This document shows positions 6,318-12,874 of a stretch of DNA of 13,533 nucleotides, in pieces. The translations under genes were made by a program, and so were the position numbers. Under the pieces are notes generated by a model that did not search any database, was not told where the DNA came from, and was given only the letters and a program-made list of their open reading frames with translations. Numbering within the stretch: the stretch's first letter is position 1; the number at the start of each line of letters is the position of its first letter. Source of the stretch: UBA2336 sp046294915 (GTDB lineage Bacteria; Bacteroidota; Bacteroidia; Cytophagales; Cyclobacteriaceae). The stretch covers positions 1 through 13,533 of the forward strand of contig JBKBOE010000070.1 in the NCBI GenBank assembly GCA_046294915.1, given 5' to 3'.

Positions 6318-7406
6318 TTAAAGTTTGTTTTTTGCTTCACGTACCATTAAAAACTCCGCTACATTTTCGGTATCCAGCATACCTATAAGAGTTCCGTTTT
6401 TTAACACCGGAGCGGCCGATTTTTTAGCCGTTCGTAAGTTTACCCATGCCTGCTCCAGCGGCATATCGGTTGCCAGTTCTATAAACTTCGTGTCCATGGC
6501 CTCAATCACAGCGTTATGCGCTTTTCCTTCGCGTAAGGCACGAATGATCTGATCGCGGTTTAACGTACCGACCACACGGCCCTCATCAACAATCATGAAG
6601 TTTTTGTTTTGAGAAGATAACAGTTTGTCAGAACTGAATTCGATGGAATCGTTCGGATGGAGCATCGGGACATCGCTCATCAATGCATCGGCAACAGTAA
6701 AACCTCCCAAGAGCGATTTTGCCTCGGCAAATTGTGCTTCGGCCTGTGCTCCGAGAAAAATGAATACCCCAATAAATATTAAAAACGGATTGTAGAAAAA
6801 TCCGATAAACACAAAGCCCACAGCCAGCAATTGGCCAACCGATGCGGCAATGCGGGTGGCTACGTTTCGCTCGAACTTAAACGAAAGCAATGCCCTGAAG
6901 ACACGCCCCCCATCCATGGGAAAAGCGGGAATCATATTGAAAACGGCAAGCCAGATGTTCACTACCATTAACGAAAACAAAAAGTTGTGATGGCTTAGCC
7001 TGGATAAATCCATTTCTTCAATAACACTCGGGCTGACTTTTACGAGGGGTAACAAAGCCAATGCAATGATTATGTTTACCAACGGCCCGGCCAAAGCCAC
7101 CACGAGTTCTTCTTTCGGTTTTTCAGGCATGGATTCGAGCTGGGCTAATCCGCCAATAGGCAGCAGCGTAATGTTTCGTGTTTTGATGTTGTAGCGTTTA
7201 GCGGCCAGCGCATGCCCAAGTTCATGAGCGGTAACACAGGCAAATAAAGTGAGGATGAAAAGCACACTCCAGATAATATCCACCGTGCCCATGCCCTGTT
7301 TCAGGTTGATGTACACAATCCACCCGATGAGGATAAGAAAAGTCCAGTGAACAAAAATCTGGATGCCGGCTACGCGACCAAGCGATAAGGAATATTTCAT
7401 TTTCAT
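6318..7406 (-). CDS. Site-2-protease-like M50 metalloprotease with CBS domains
   Basis: A 362-residue polytopic membrane protein. The zinc-protease motif H61-E-L-G-H65 sits in a membrane helix, and the second conserved motif N157-M-I-P-A-F-P-M-D165-G-G supplies the third metal ligand; together these define the M50 / SpoIVFB-Rip group. The start M-K-M-K-Y-S-L-S-L-G-R-V-A-G-I-x-I-x-V-H-W is typical for soluble-N-terminus-poor members. Two CBS-like repeats follow at about 237-296 and 301-356, likely a cytoplasmic sensor of a nucleotide or other ligand. Such enzymes cleave transmembrane substrates, often releasing anti-sigma factors or processing membrane proteins; the substrate here is unknown. 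It begins 13 bases after the alpha/beta hydrolase stop, so it should be co-transcribed with it. ATG 7404-7406 is used; a second ATG two codons later is equally plausible. All catalytic residues appear intact. Confidence 0.93.
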   Translation of the reverse strand: MKMKYSLSLGRVAGIQIFVHWTFLILIGWIVYINLKQGMGTVDIIWSVLFILTLFACVTAHELGHALAAKRYNIKTRNITLLPIGGLAQLESMPEKPKEELVVALAGPLVNIIIALALLPLVKVSPSVIEEMDLSRLSHHNFLFSLMVVNIWLAVFNMIPAFPMDGGRVFRALLSFKFERNVATRIAASVGQLLAVGFVFIGFFYNPFLIFIGVFIFLGAQAEAQFAEAKSLLGGFTVADALMSDVPMLHPNDSIEFSSDKLLSSQNKNFMIVDEGRVVGTLNRDQIIRALREGKAHNAVIEAMDTKFIELATDMPLEQAWVNLRTAKKSAAPVLKNGTLIGMLDTENVAEFLMVREAKNKL

Positions 7407-7419
7407 AGCGGTAGTAAGT

Positions 7420-8241
7420 TTAGGGACTTACAGAAGAATTATCATCAACTTTTACATGGCGTAAGAACTTTTCAAGAACTGTGTTTATAAACTTTGGCTG
7501 TTCAATGGGTGAACTGTGACCAACCCCCGGAATGATTTCCAACACCGAACCATTGATTTGTTTATGAATGCGCTGTGCCTTTTCGGGTGTTGTGGCCACA
7601 TCTTCATCGCCTACAATAATCAATGTTGGTTTTTCTATTGATTTGATTTCCTCAAATACACTCGTACGGTTAATCACACCACTCACAGCACGCGTTACTG
7701 TTTTTGGTAAAGTCATCATTTTATTTTCCCAGTAGGATCTTTCATCCGCTCTATCCGGATCATTCAAAAACGATTTCCCAAAAAGGATGTTCATAATTTT
7801 TTTGTAGATGGGTTTACTGCCCGCAACGTTGAAAATCACATTCAGTACACGATACTTTAATTTATTCGACTCTTCATCGGCAGAGGTTTCCATTAAGGTA
7901 AGACTTTTTACCAGATGCGGTTTACGAGCCGCCAATCGCATACCCACAAAACCACCCATGCTTAAGCCCACAAAATGTACAGCACCAAGCTGAAGATTTT
8001 CAATCAGGGCGGCAGCATCCAGAAATTGATTATCCATATCATAGCCGGATTCAGTTACTTCACTTTGCCCTTGTCCGCGATGATCGTAAGCTATACAGCG
8101 ATAACGGTTTTTAAAATGATCGATTTGAGCACGGAACATTTCGTGCGAAAAGAGCAGACCGTGTGCGAAAACAATGGTTTCCGCTCCTGTTCCTTCATCG
8201 AGATAAAATAAACTGGCATTGTTACAGCTAACATGCGGCAT
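7420..8241 (-). CDS. Alpha/beta hydrolase
   Basis: A 273-residue alpha/beta-hydrolase fold protein. Visible hallmarks are the oxyanion segment F-A-H27-G28, the nucleophile elbow G-L-S94-M-G-G, a likely acid D214 in V-G-D-E-D-V (D212 is an alternative), and the catalytic histidine H242 in G-V-G-H-S-S-P-I-E-Q-P. The order and spacing fit the Abhydrolase_1 group, as in esterases, haloperoxidase-like and BioH/PcaD-like enzymes. A cap region of about 130-195 probably shapes substrate choice. No signal peptide is seen, so it should be cytoplasmic. The substrate is unknown. It lies 33 bases after the ATPase gene and 13 bases before the protease gene on the same strand, which supports a shared transcript. 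The start ATG lies within a CATGCGGCAT palindromic sequence; the residues before the first strand are few, which fits the chosen start. Confidence 0.9.
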   Translation of the reverse strand: MPHVSCNNASLFYLDEGTGAETIVFAHGLLFSHEMFRAQIDHFKNRYRCIAYDHRGQGQSEVTESGYDMDNQFLDAAALIENLQLGAVHFVGLSMGGFVGMRLAARKPHLVKSLTLMETSADEESNKLKYRVLNVIFNVAGSKPIYKKIMNILFGKSFLNDPDRADERSYWENKMMTLPKTVTRAVSGVINRTSVFEEIKSIEKPTLIIVGDEDVATTPEKAQRIHKQINGSVLEIIPGVGHSSPIEQPKFINTVLEKFLRHVKVDDNSSVSP

Positions 8242-8274
8242 AGGATCAACTTTTTAATGGGCAACTAATAAAAT

Positions 8275-9384
8275 CTATATACCTTGCCTTTCAAGCCAGC
8301 GCAAGAAAAGCACATCATCAATACTGTAGAATTCATTCCCGTTTTCGTCCGTATCGGTATAAATAAGATCGTATTTCAGTAAAGCCACTACAGCCTTGCT
8401 TGCCGATGATGGGTTGGTTATTCCTGCACAACGCATAAATTCATTACCGGTAATAGCATAGACTCTGTTTAATTTTGCAATGGCATGAAGGGCCATAAAC
8501 TGGATATCGGTTAACGGTTTTTTCAATTTTAAATAAAAAGGCTCATACTGCTTTAATAACTGACCGACAGTTGACAAAACCAGCCCCTCATTTATTATCC
8601 GATCACCCTCATCATACAAATGGTTACAAATCAATTGTATATAAGCCGTAAAACCCAGGCAGTAATCGTATATAAATTCAGCCACATCTTTTGATATTGT
8701 TTTTTTTCCTTTAGCGAATTGGTGAACAATGAAGTCGGTATATAAATCCTTGTGGATGCAGTTAAGCGTCAGCAATTCAGCACTGTGGTAAAAGGGGCGT
8801 TTGTGAGATCCAAACATTTCATGCAGTACCCGCTGCTGACTACCGGAATAAACAAATCGGATGGAGTTGTGTTGCTGGGCTTCTGCCCTGAGCCAGCCTT
8901 CAACCTGTGTTTCTTTAAATGAAAGTATCTGCTGAAATTCATCAAGAGCAATAACCACTTTTTTTTGTTTGGCAATAATTTTCAGCAGTTCAGAAACAGA
9001 TTTTCTGTTATCTCCCGGTTTAACTAGATTGAAACCAACACTGTATTGCCCGGTAACTGCATCCAGTTCAACACTGAATTTAAGTGATGTGAGTAACTCC
9101 ATGAACGAAAGTTTACGGCTTTGCGGAATGTTGGCCAGAGCCGAAGCAAGGCTTTTCAAAAAATCATCGAGATTATGGCAAAGATTCAGGTCAACATAAA
9201 CACAAACCCAATCTTTTAAGTGGGCAAAAACATGATGAATGAGGGCGGTTTTTCCTAACCTTCGTGGCGATATAATACAGGTATTCCGCCCGTTTTTCAG
9301 GTTACTGATGAGGGTTTGGGTTTCTTTTTCGCGGTTACAAAAGGTGTCGGCTCCCCGGTAACCAATAACAACAAAAGGATTCAT
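8275..9384 (-). CDS. AAA-type ATPase (archaeal ATPase_2 family) with C-terminal winged helix
   Basis: A 369-residue protein of the ATPase_2 / STAND-related group. The entry motif F-C-N-R-E lies at 15-19. The Walker A is S39-P-R-R-L-G44-K45-T46, with Ser where many P-loops have Gly, a common variant in this family. The Walker B is V-V-I-A-L-D148-E149-F, and F-V-Y-S-G-S-Q at about 177-183 is the likely sensor 1. After the helical part, residues about 290-365 look like a winged helix, with the T-N-P-S-S-A-S-K-A-V-V-A-L-L-K-Y-D-L-I recognition-type segment. Members are frequent in archaea and Bacteroidota; their roles are poorly known, with proposals from regulation to conflict systems. It is the first gene of a three-gene minus-strand unit and has a strong promoter-like region with an operator-like inverted repeat. 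The winged helix could bind that repeat, but this is inference. Confidence 0.88.
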   Translation of the reverse strand: MNPFVVIGYRGADTFCNREKETQTLISNLKNGRNTCIISPRRLGKTALIHHVFAHLKDWVCVYVDLNLCHNLDDFLKSLASALANIPQSRKLSFMELLTSLKFSVELDAVTGQYSVGFNLVKPGDNRKSVSELLKIIAKQKKVVIALDEFQQILSFKETQVEGWLRAEAQQHNSIRFVYSGSQQRVLHEMFGSHKRPFYHSAELLTLNCIHKDLYTDFIVHQFAKGKKTISKDVAEFIYDYCLGFTAYIQLICNHLYDEGDRIINEGLVLSTVGQLLKQYEPFYLKLKKPLTDIQFMALHAIAKLNRVYAITGNEFMRCAGITNPSSASKAVVALLKYDLIYTDTDENGNEFYSIDDVLFLRWLERQGI

Positions 9385-9398
9385 GCATAGAATATTTA

Positions 9399-9437
9399 TA
9401 CCAAAAGTATTATACTTTTAGTATAATACCAAAGGTG
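9399..9437. repeat. Three 14-bp-phased near-palindromes with a perfect 9-bp inverted repeat
   Basis: Three 11-base units occur every 14 bases: TACCAAAAGTA (9399-9409), TACTTTTAGTA (9413-9423) and TACCAAAGGTG (9427-9437). Each has a TAC-N5-GTA or near-palindromic shape, with three-base A/T spacers. The middle portion forms an exact inverted repeat: GTATTATAC (9407-9415) and GTATAATAC (9421-9429) around a 5-base loop. The layout suggests cooperative binding sites for a dimeric regulator overlapping the ATPase promoter. Confidence 0.6.
9402..9433 (-). promoter_or_regulatory. Bacteroidota-type promoter for the ATPase operon
   Basis: Read on the minus strand, TTTG (plus coordinates 9430-9433) is followed after 20 bases by TACTTTTG (9402-9409), a full match to the -7 consensus TAnnTTTG of the Bacteroidota primary sigma factor. 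The ATPase start codon is 17 bases beyond the -7 element, giving a very short untranslated leader. The 20-base spacer is almost fully occupied by an inverted repeat, so a bound protein would compete with RNA polymerase. Confidence 0.6.
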
Positions 9438-9450
9438 TAATGCTACTGCC

Positions 9451-9482
9451 TTGCAATACCACTCGGGAATTCCGTACTTTTC
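9451..9482 (+). promoter_or_regulatory. Possible promoter for the amidohydrolase gene, near-leaderless
   Basis: TTG at 9451-9453 is followed after 21 bases by TACTTTTC at 9475-9482, one mismatch from the TAnnTTTG consensus. The start codon is at 9486, only three bases later, so transcription would begin at or just after the ATG region. Either the transcript is leaderless or this is not the real promoter. Confidence 0.3.
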
Positions 9483-9485
9483 TAC

Positions 9486-10814
9486 ATGAGAAAACGCATA
9501 TCACTTTTTCTAGTAATCGCCATCCAGATACCCGCCTGGGCTCAGGTAAAAGCATTGGTAGGGGGAACACTCATTGATGGCTATGGCGGTAAACCGTTGC
9601 AAAATTCAGTTATCATCATTGAGGGTGAACGCATAAAAGCCATTGGGCAAGTTGGCTCCATGGACATTCCGAAAAATGCCGAAGTCATTTCAACCGAAGG
9701 CATGAGTGTATTGCCCGGCTTATGGGACATGCACGTGCACCTGATGATTAACGGGCACAGCGATTACACCCATTGGGATAAAACCTACATTAACCTGTTT
9801 GAAAGAGTAATCATGCCCGCTTCAGCACAACAATTGTTGCTGGCCGGCATAACCAGTGCGCGCGACCTGGGCGCTCCGCTGCAGGCGAGCATTAGTGTTC
9901 GCAATCGCATTAACAATGGAGAAATTCCCGGGCCAACCATGTACATGAGCGGACCCTTCATTCAGAAGAAGCCTTACCCCGGCACCGAAGCTTTTCGCTG
10001 GGGCGTGAACGGAGATAAGGACGCACGACTGAAAGTACAGCAATTAGCCAAAGCCGGTGTTGACTGCATTAAACTCATCGATCAGGATGAAATGACCGAT
10101 GCGGAATACCTGGCTGTGGTGGATGAAGCGCACAAGAATAACTTAAAAGTAGTAGCTCATGCACACCGCCCCGATGAAATACGAAGGGGACTCAAAGCCG
10201 GTGTGGATTGTTTTGAACATACGGGTCTTGCGGCTGCGCCTGAATATCCGGCTGACATCATCGCGATGATTAAAGAACGCACTGCAAAGATGAGTTTAGG
10301 TCCGCTGTTTTGGACGCCCACCGTTGAAGGACTTTATAATTATGAATATGTGCGCGATAATCCTGAACACCTCGACAATACTTCATGGCATTTGGGTTTA
10401 CCCGATTCCATCATTACCGACATCAAACAATCCATCAAATACCCGGGCAGGCTTTCTTACTTCGGATTGAACCCGTTGCGTAAGCCAACACTGGAAACAA
10501 AAATCAATCAACTTAAAAATGCAGGTGTGGTGTTGCTGATTGGTACCGACAGCGGCATACCCATGAAGTTTCACAGTCAAAGCACGTGGAACGAACTGGA
10601 TGTGTGGGTAAACAAATTTGGGTTCGACCCCATGTACACCATTCGCGCGGCAACGTACTGGCCCGCGGTGGCGATGGGTGTTGAAAAAGATTTTGGAACG
10701 ATCAGCGAAGGTAAGTTTGCCGATATTATAGCAGTGAAAGGCGATGTGCTAAGGCATATTGCCTTGCTTCAGCGTGTGGATGTGGTGATTAAGAAAGGGA
10801 AGCGGTATAAATAA
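9486..10814 (+). CDS. Exported amidohydrolase family metal-dependent hydrolase
   Basis: A 442-residue TIM-barrel amidohydrolase of the imidazolonepropionase-like / Xaa-Pro-type exported group. A signal peptide covers about residues 1-20 (M-R-K-R, hydrophobic run, then A-W-A-Q). The metal site is readable in order: H83-V-H85 in P-G-L-W-D-M-H-V-H, likely carboxylated K196 in C-I-K-L-I, a histidine at 225 or 227 in V-A-H-A-H, H245 in C-F-E-H-T-G, and D355 in G-T-D-S-G-I-P. This set predicts a binuclear zinc centre. Residues from about 20 to 80 and the last 60 form the usual small beta-sandwich. Substrates are probably cyclic amides, dipeptides or N-acyl compounds in the periplasm. It heads a plus-strand block with DinB and two peptidases, and diverges from the ATPase operon across 101 bases. 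The start choice is fixed by the signal peptide. Confidence 0.9.
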   Translation: MRKRISLFLVIAIQIPAWAQVKALVGGTLIDGYGGKPLQNSVIIIEGERIKAIGQVGSMDIPKNAEVISTEGMSVLPGLWDMHVHLMINGHSDYTHWDKTYINLFERVIMPASAQQLLLAGITSARDLGAPLQASISVRNRINNGEIPGPTMYMSGPFIQKKPYPGTEAFRWGVNGDKDARLKVQQLAKAGVDCIKLIDQDEMTDAEYLAVVDEAHKNNLKVVAHAHRPDEIRRGLKAGVDCFEHTGLAAAPEYPADIIAMIKERTAKMSLGPLFWTPTVEGLYNYEYVRDNPEHLDNTSWHLGLPDSIITDIKQSIKYPGRLSYFGLNPLRKPTLETKINQLKNAGVVLLIGTDSGIPMKFHSQSTWNELDVWVNKFGFDPMYTIRAATYWPAVAMGVEKDFGTISEGKFADIIAVKGDVLRHIALLQRVDVVIKKGKRYK

Positions 10815-10821
10815 ATTTTCA

Positions 10822-10843
10822 TGGTCTGGGTCGATAGAGACCA
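10822..10843 (+). repeat. Short inverted repeat between amidohydrolase and DinB genes
   Basis: TGGTCT (10822-10827) and AGACCA (10838-10843) are exact reverse complements around a 10-base loop. No T-run follows, so it is not a standard intrinsic terminator. It might be an mRNA stability or processing hairpin in an operon, or chance. Confidence 0.3.
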
Positions 10844-10865
10844 GAGGATGTCTTGATTAAATTGA

Positions 10866-11339
10866 ATGATGACAGAACCTTTCGCTTATCAGTACCAACT
10901 CGTAAAAGCTTCCCGGAAGGTATTGCTGGATTTTTGTGACACCTTTAAGCCCGGGGATTACACAAAGGGAGTAACGTTTGATAGCAAAAGCATCAGGCGT
11001 ATTCAGGTTCATGCAGCCAATACGTATCAGGGTTGGATCATGACCTTCGCGCAAAAGCAGGAAGCAACTGATTTTGATGAACAAAACTATCCAACCGTTG
11101 AATCGGTACGAAAATTATTTGCATCGGTGGATGCACTGGTTGCCGATTTTATTTTGGAGAGCCGGCATAACTGGATGGAAGAAATCCATGGCGATTTTCC
11201 AGACAAATCTGTAGTGCTGAACAGAGCAGAAATTTTCACACACGTGATCACGCATGAATTTCATCACAAAGGACAAATTTTGATGTTAGCCAGAGGAATG
11301 GGTTATACCCCACCGGACACCGACATCATTCGAGTTTGA
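10866..11339 (+). CDS. DinB-family protein
   Basis: A 157-residue four-helix-bundle protein of the DinB / YfiT-like superfamily, of about the usual length. The metal-binding histidine pattern is visible: H49 in V-H-A-A-N-T-Y-Q-G-W and H130-x3-H134 in I-T-H-E-F-H-H-K-G-Q-I, near the conserved C-terminal end. Relatives include bacillithiol or mycothiol-dependent thiol transferases and many uncharacterised proteins named after a damage-inducible Bacillus gene. The specific reaction is unknown; a thiol-transferase-like or metal-dependent role is inferred. No signal peptide is present, so it is cytoplasmic, unlike its neighbours. It lies 51 bases after the amidohydrolase and 18 bases before the M20 gene, all on one strand. 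Two adjacent ATGs (10866 and 10869) could serve as start. Confidence 0.88.
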   Translation: MMTEPFAYQYQLVKASRKVLLDFCDTFKPGDYTKGVTFDSKSIRRIQVHAANTYQGWIMTFAQKQEATDFDEQNYPTVESVRKLFASVDALVADFILESRHNWMEEIHGDFPDKSVVLNRAEIFTHVITHEFHHKGQILMLARGMGYTPPDTDIIRV

Positions 11340-11357
11340 ATAAATTAAACATACGCT

Positions 11358-12800
11358 ATGATTAAAAAAGTTTTTCTATTTCTATTGATTGTGTTGCTCG
11401 TATTGGCGGGCATTGTATTATTCAATACGTTCACCTTTAAATCAAATCAACAACCACTTACGGCCGTATCAGCACCAGCAATAACAGATGCCTCACTTCA
11501 GCATTTTCAACAAGCGCTTTCTTACAAAACCATTTCGTATGGCGATCCGTCCTTGTTTGACTCAACACAGTTTATTGCCTTCAGAAATTTTTTGGAAGCA
11601 ACCTATCCAAAAGCACATGAAGTGCTTTCTCGCGAAATAGTGGAAGGTTATAGTCTGCTTTACAAATGGCAAGGAAAAAATGCTGAATTGAAACCCGTAG
11701 TGCTCATGGCTCACCAGGATGTAGTGCCCATTGAAGAGGCCACAAAATCCATGTGGACGGTGGATCCGTTTGGCGGTGTGATTAAAGATAATTTTATCTG
11801 GGGCCGCGGCACTACCGATGATAAAATCAATGTGATCGCTATTCTTGAAACCGTTGAAAAGTTGGTGATTGAAAACTTCCAGCCGGAGCGAACGGTCTAT
11901 CTTGCTTTCGGTCACGATGAAGAAATTGGCGGTAAAGGCGCCATAGCCATTGCACGTTTATTGAAGGAGCGGAACATTGCCGCGGAGTTTGTGCTCGATG
12001 AAGGCGGCATTATTACAGCCGATAAAATACCGGGCGTTACAAAACCGGTAGCTCTGTTGGGCACTTCTGAAAAAGGGTATATGTCATTGAAGTTAACCGT
12101 TACAGCTCAGGGTGGCCACTCCTCCATGCCGGAAAAAGAAACCTCCATTGATATTTTATCGAAAGCCCTTTACAATTTACGCAGCAATCCGTTTGAGGCT
12201 GATTTTAGCGAACCCATGCGCGGCCTAATGGAAAGCCTTGGCCCGGAAATGCCTTTTGTACAACGCATGGCCTTTGCCAACCCATGGTTATTTAAGAAAT
12301 TGATTCTTGGAACCTACTCTGAAAGTAACACAGGCGATGCCATGATCAGAACTACGATTGTCCCCACCATTGTTGAAGCCGGCATAAAAGACAATGTGGT
12401 ACCCACCGTAGCCTCAGCTGTGGTGAATTTCCGCTTGTTGCCCGGGCATTCTTCCGATCAGGTTATAAATGATGTGAAGAAAAAAATCAACGATGAGCGT
12501 GTTGTTATCGAACCCCTCAGCACCTTATCAGAAGCATCTCCTGTTACTCCTGTTAAAAGTTTTGGGTATCAAAAAATAGCAACGGCTATTCAAAAGAGTT
12601 ATCCGCAATTAATCACATCTCCATTTCTGGTTATCGGAGCAACCGATTCGCGGCATTTTTCTGAAGTATCGTCCAACATCATTAAGTTCAGTCCTATGAT
12701 TGACCCCATTGGCTTTCACGGCATTGATGAACGTGTAAGTTTGGAGAGCTTTAAAACGGCATTATGGTTTTATGAACAGCTACTGAAAGATCTTAATTGA
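11358..12800 (+). CDS. Membrane-anchored M20 family peptidase (PM20D1/CPS1-like)
   Basis: A 480-residue M20 metallopeptidase. A hydrophobic anchor covers about 5-22, probably a non-cleaved signal anchor with the catalytic part in the periplasm. Zinc ligands and catalytic residues follow the family order: H119-Q-D121 in M-A-H-Q-D-V-V, D154 in R-G-T-T-D-D-K, catalytic E188 and ligand E189 in G-H-D-E-E-I-G-G, D214 in V-L-D-E-G-G, and H454 in G-F-H-G-I-D-E. The dimerisation lid includes G-G-H254-S-S-M-P. The longer N terminus, the H-D-E-E-I-G-G-x-G-A motif and the D-E-G-G form resemble the yeast carboxypeptidase S / mammalian PM20D1 branch, which cleaves peptides or N-acyl amino acids. The residues look intact. 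It starts 18 bases after the DinB stop and is followed after 74 bases by another exported peptidase gene, supporting a shared role in peptide or acyl-amino-acid breakdown. Confidence 0.93.
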   Translation: MIKKVFLFLLIVLLVLAGIVLFNTFTFKSNQQPLTAVSAPAITDASLQHFQQALSYKTISYGDPSLFDSTQFIAFRNFLEATYPKAHEVLSREIVEGYSLLYKWQGKNAELKPVVLMAHQDVVPIEEATKSMWTVDPFGGVIKDNFIWGRGTTDDKINVIAILETVEKLVIENFQPERTVYLAFGHDEEIGGKGAIAIARLLKERNIAAEFVLDEGGIITADKIPGVTKPVALLGTSEKGYMSLKLTVTAQGGHSSMPEKETSIDILSKALYNLRSNPFEADFSEPMRGLMESLGPEMPFVQRMAFANPWLFKKLILGTYSESNTGDAMIRTTIVPTIVEAGIKDNVVPTVASAVVNFRLLPGHSSDQVINDVKKKINDERVVIEPLSTLSEASPVTPVKSFGYQKIATAIQKSYPQLITSPFLVIGATDSRHFSEVSSNIIKFSPMIDPIGFHGIDERVSLESFKTALWFYEQLLKDLN

Positions 12801-12874
12801 AGCTGAATGTATCAGCCATGCGGCCCAAGCGCAAATTGTTTTCTGGAGTAAGAACTTTATCAGACAAAGAACAC

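Noticed and set aside
8275..9384. ATPase gene as part of a transposon (IS21-type helper)
   Set aside because: No transposase neighbour, terminal repeats on both sides or target duplication is visible, and the protein has the ATPase_2 plus winged-helix layout rather than an IstB-like one.
11562..11915. 117-codon open frame on the minus strand
   Set aside because: It is antisense to the M20 gene across its catalytic motifs, which are clearly the conserved product. The frame is a compositional shadow.
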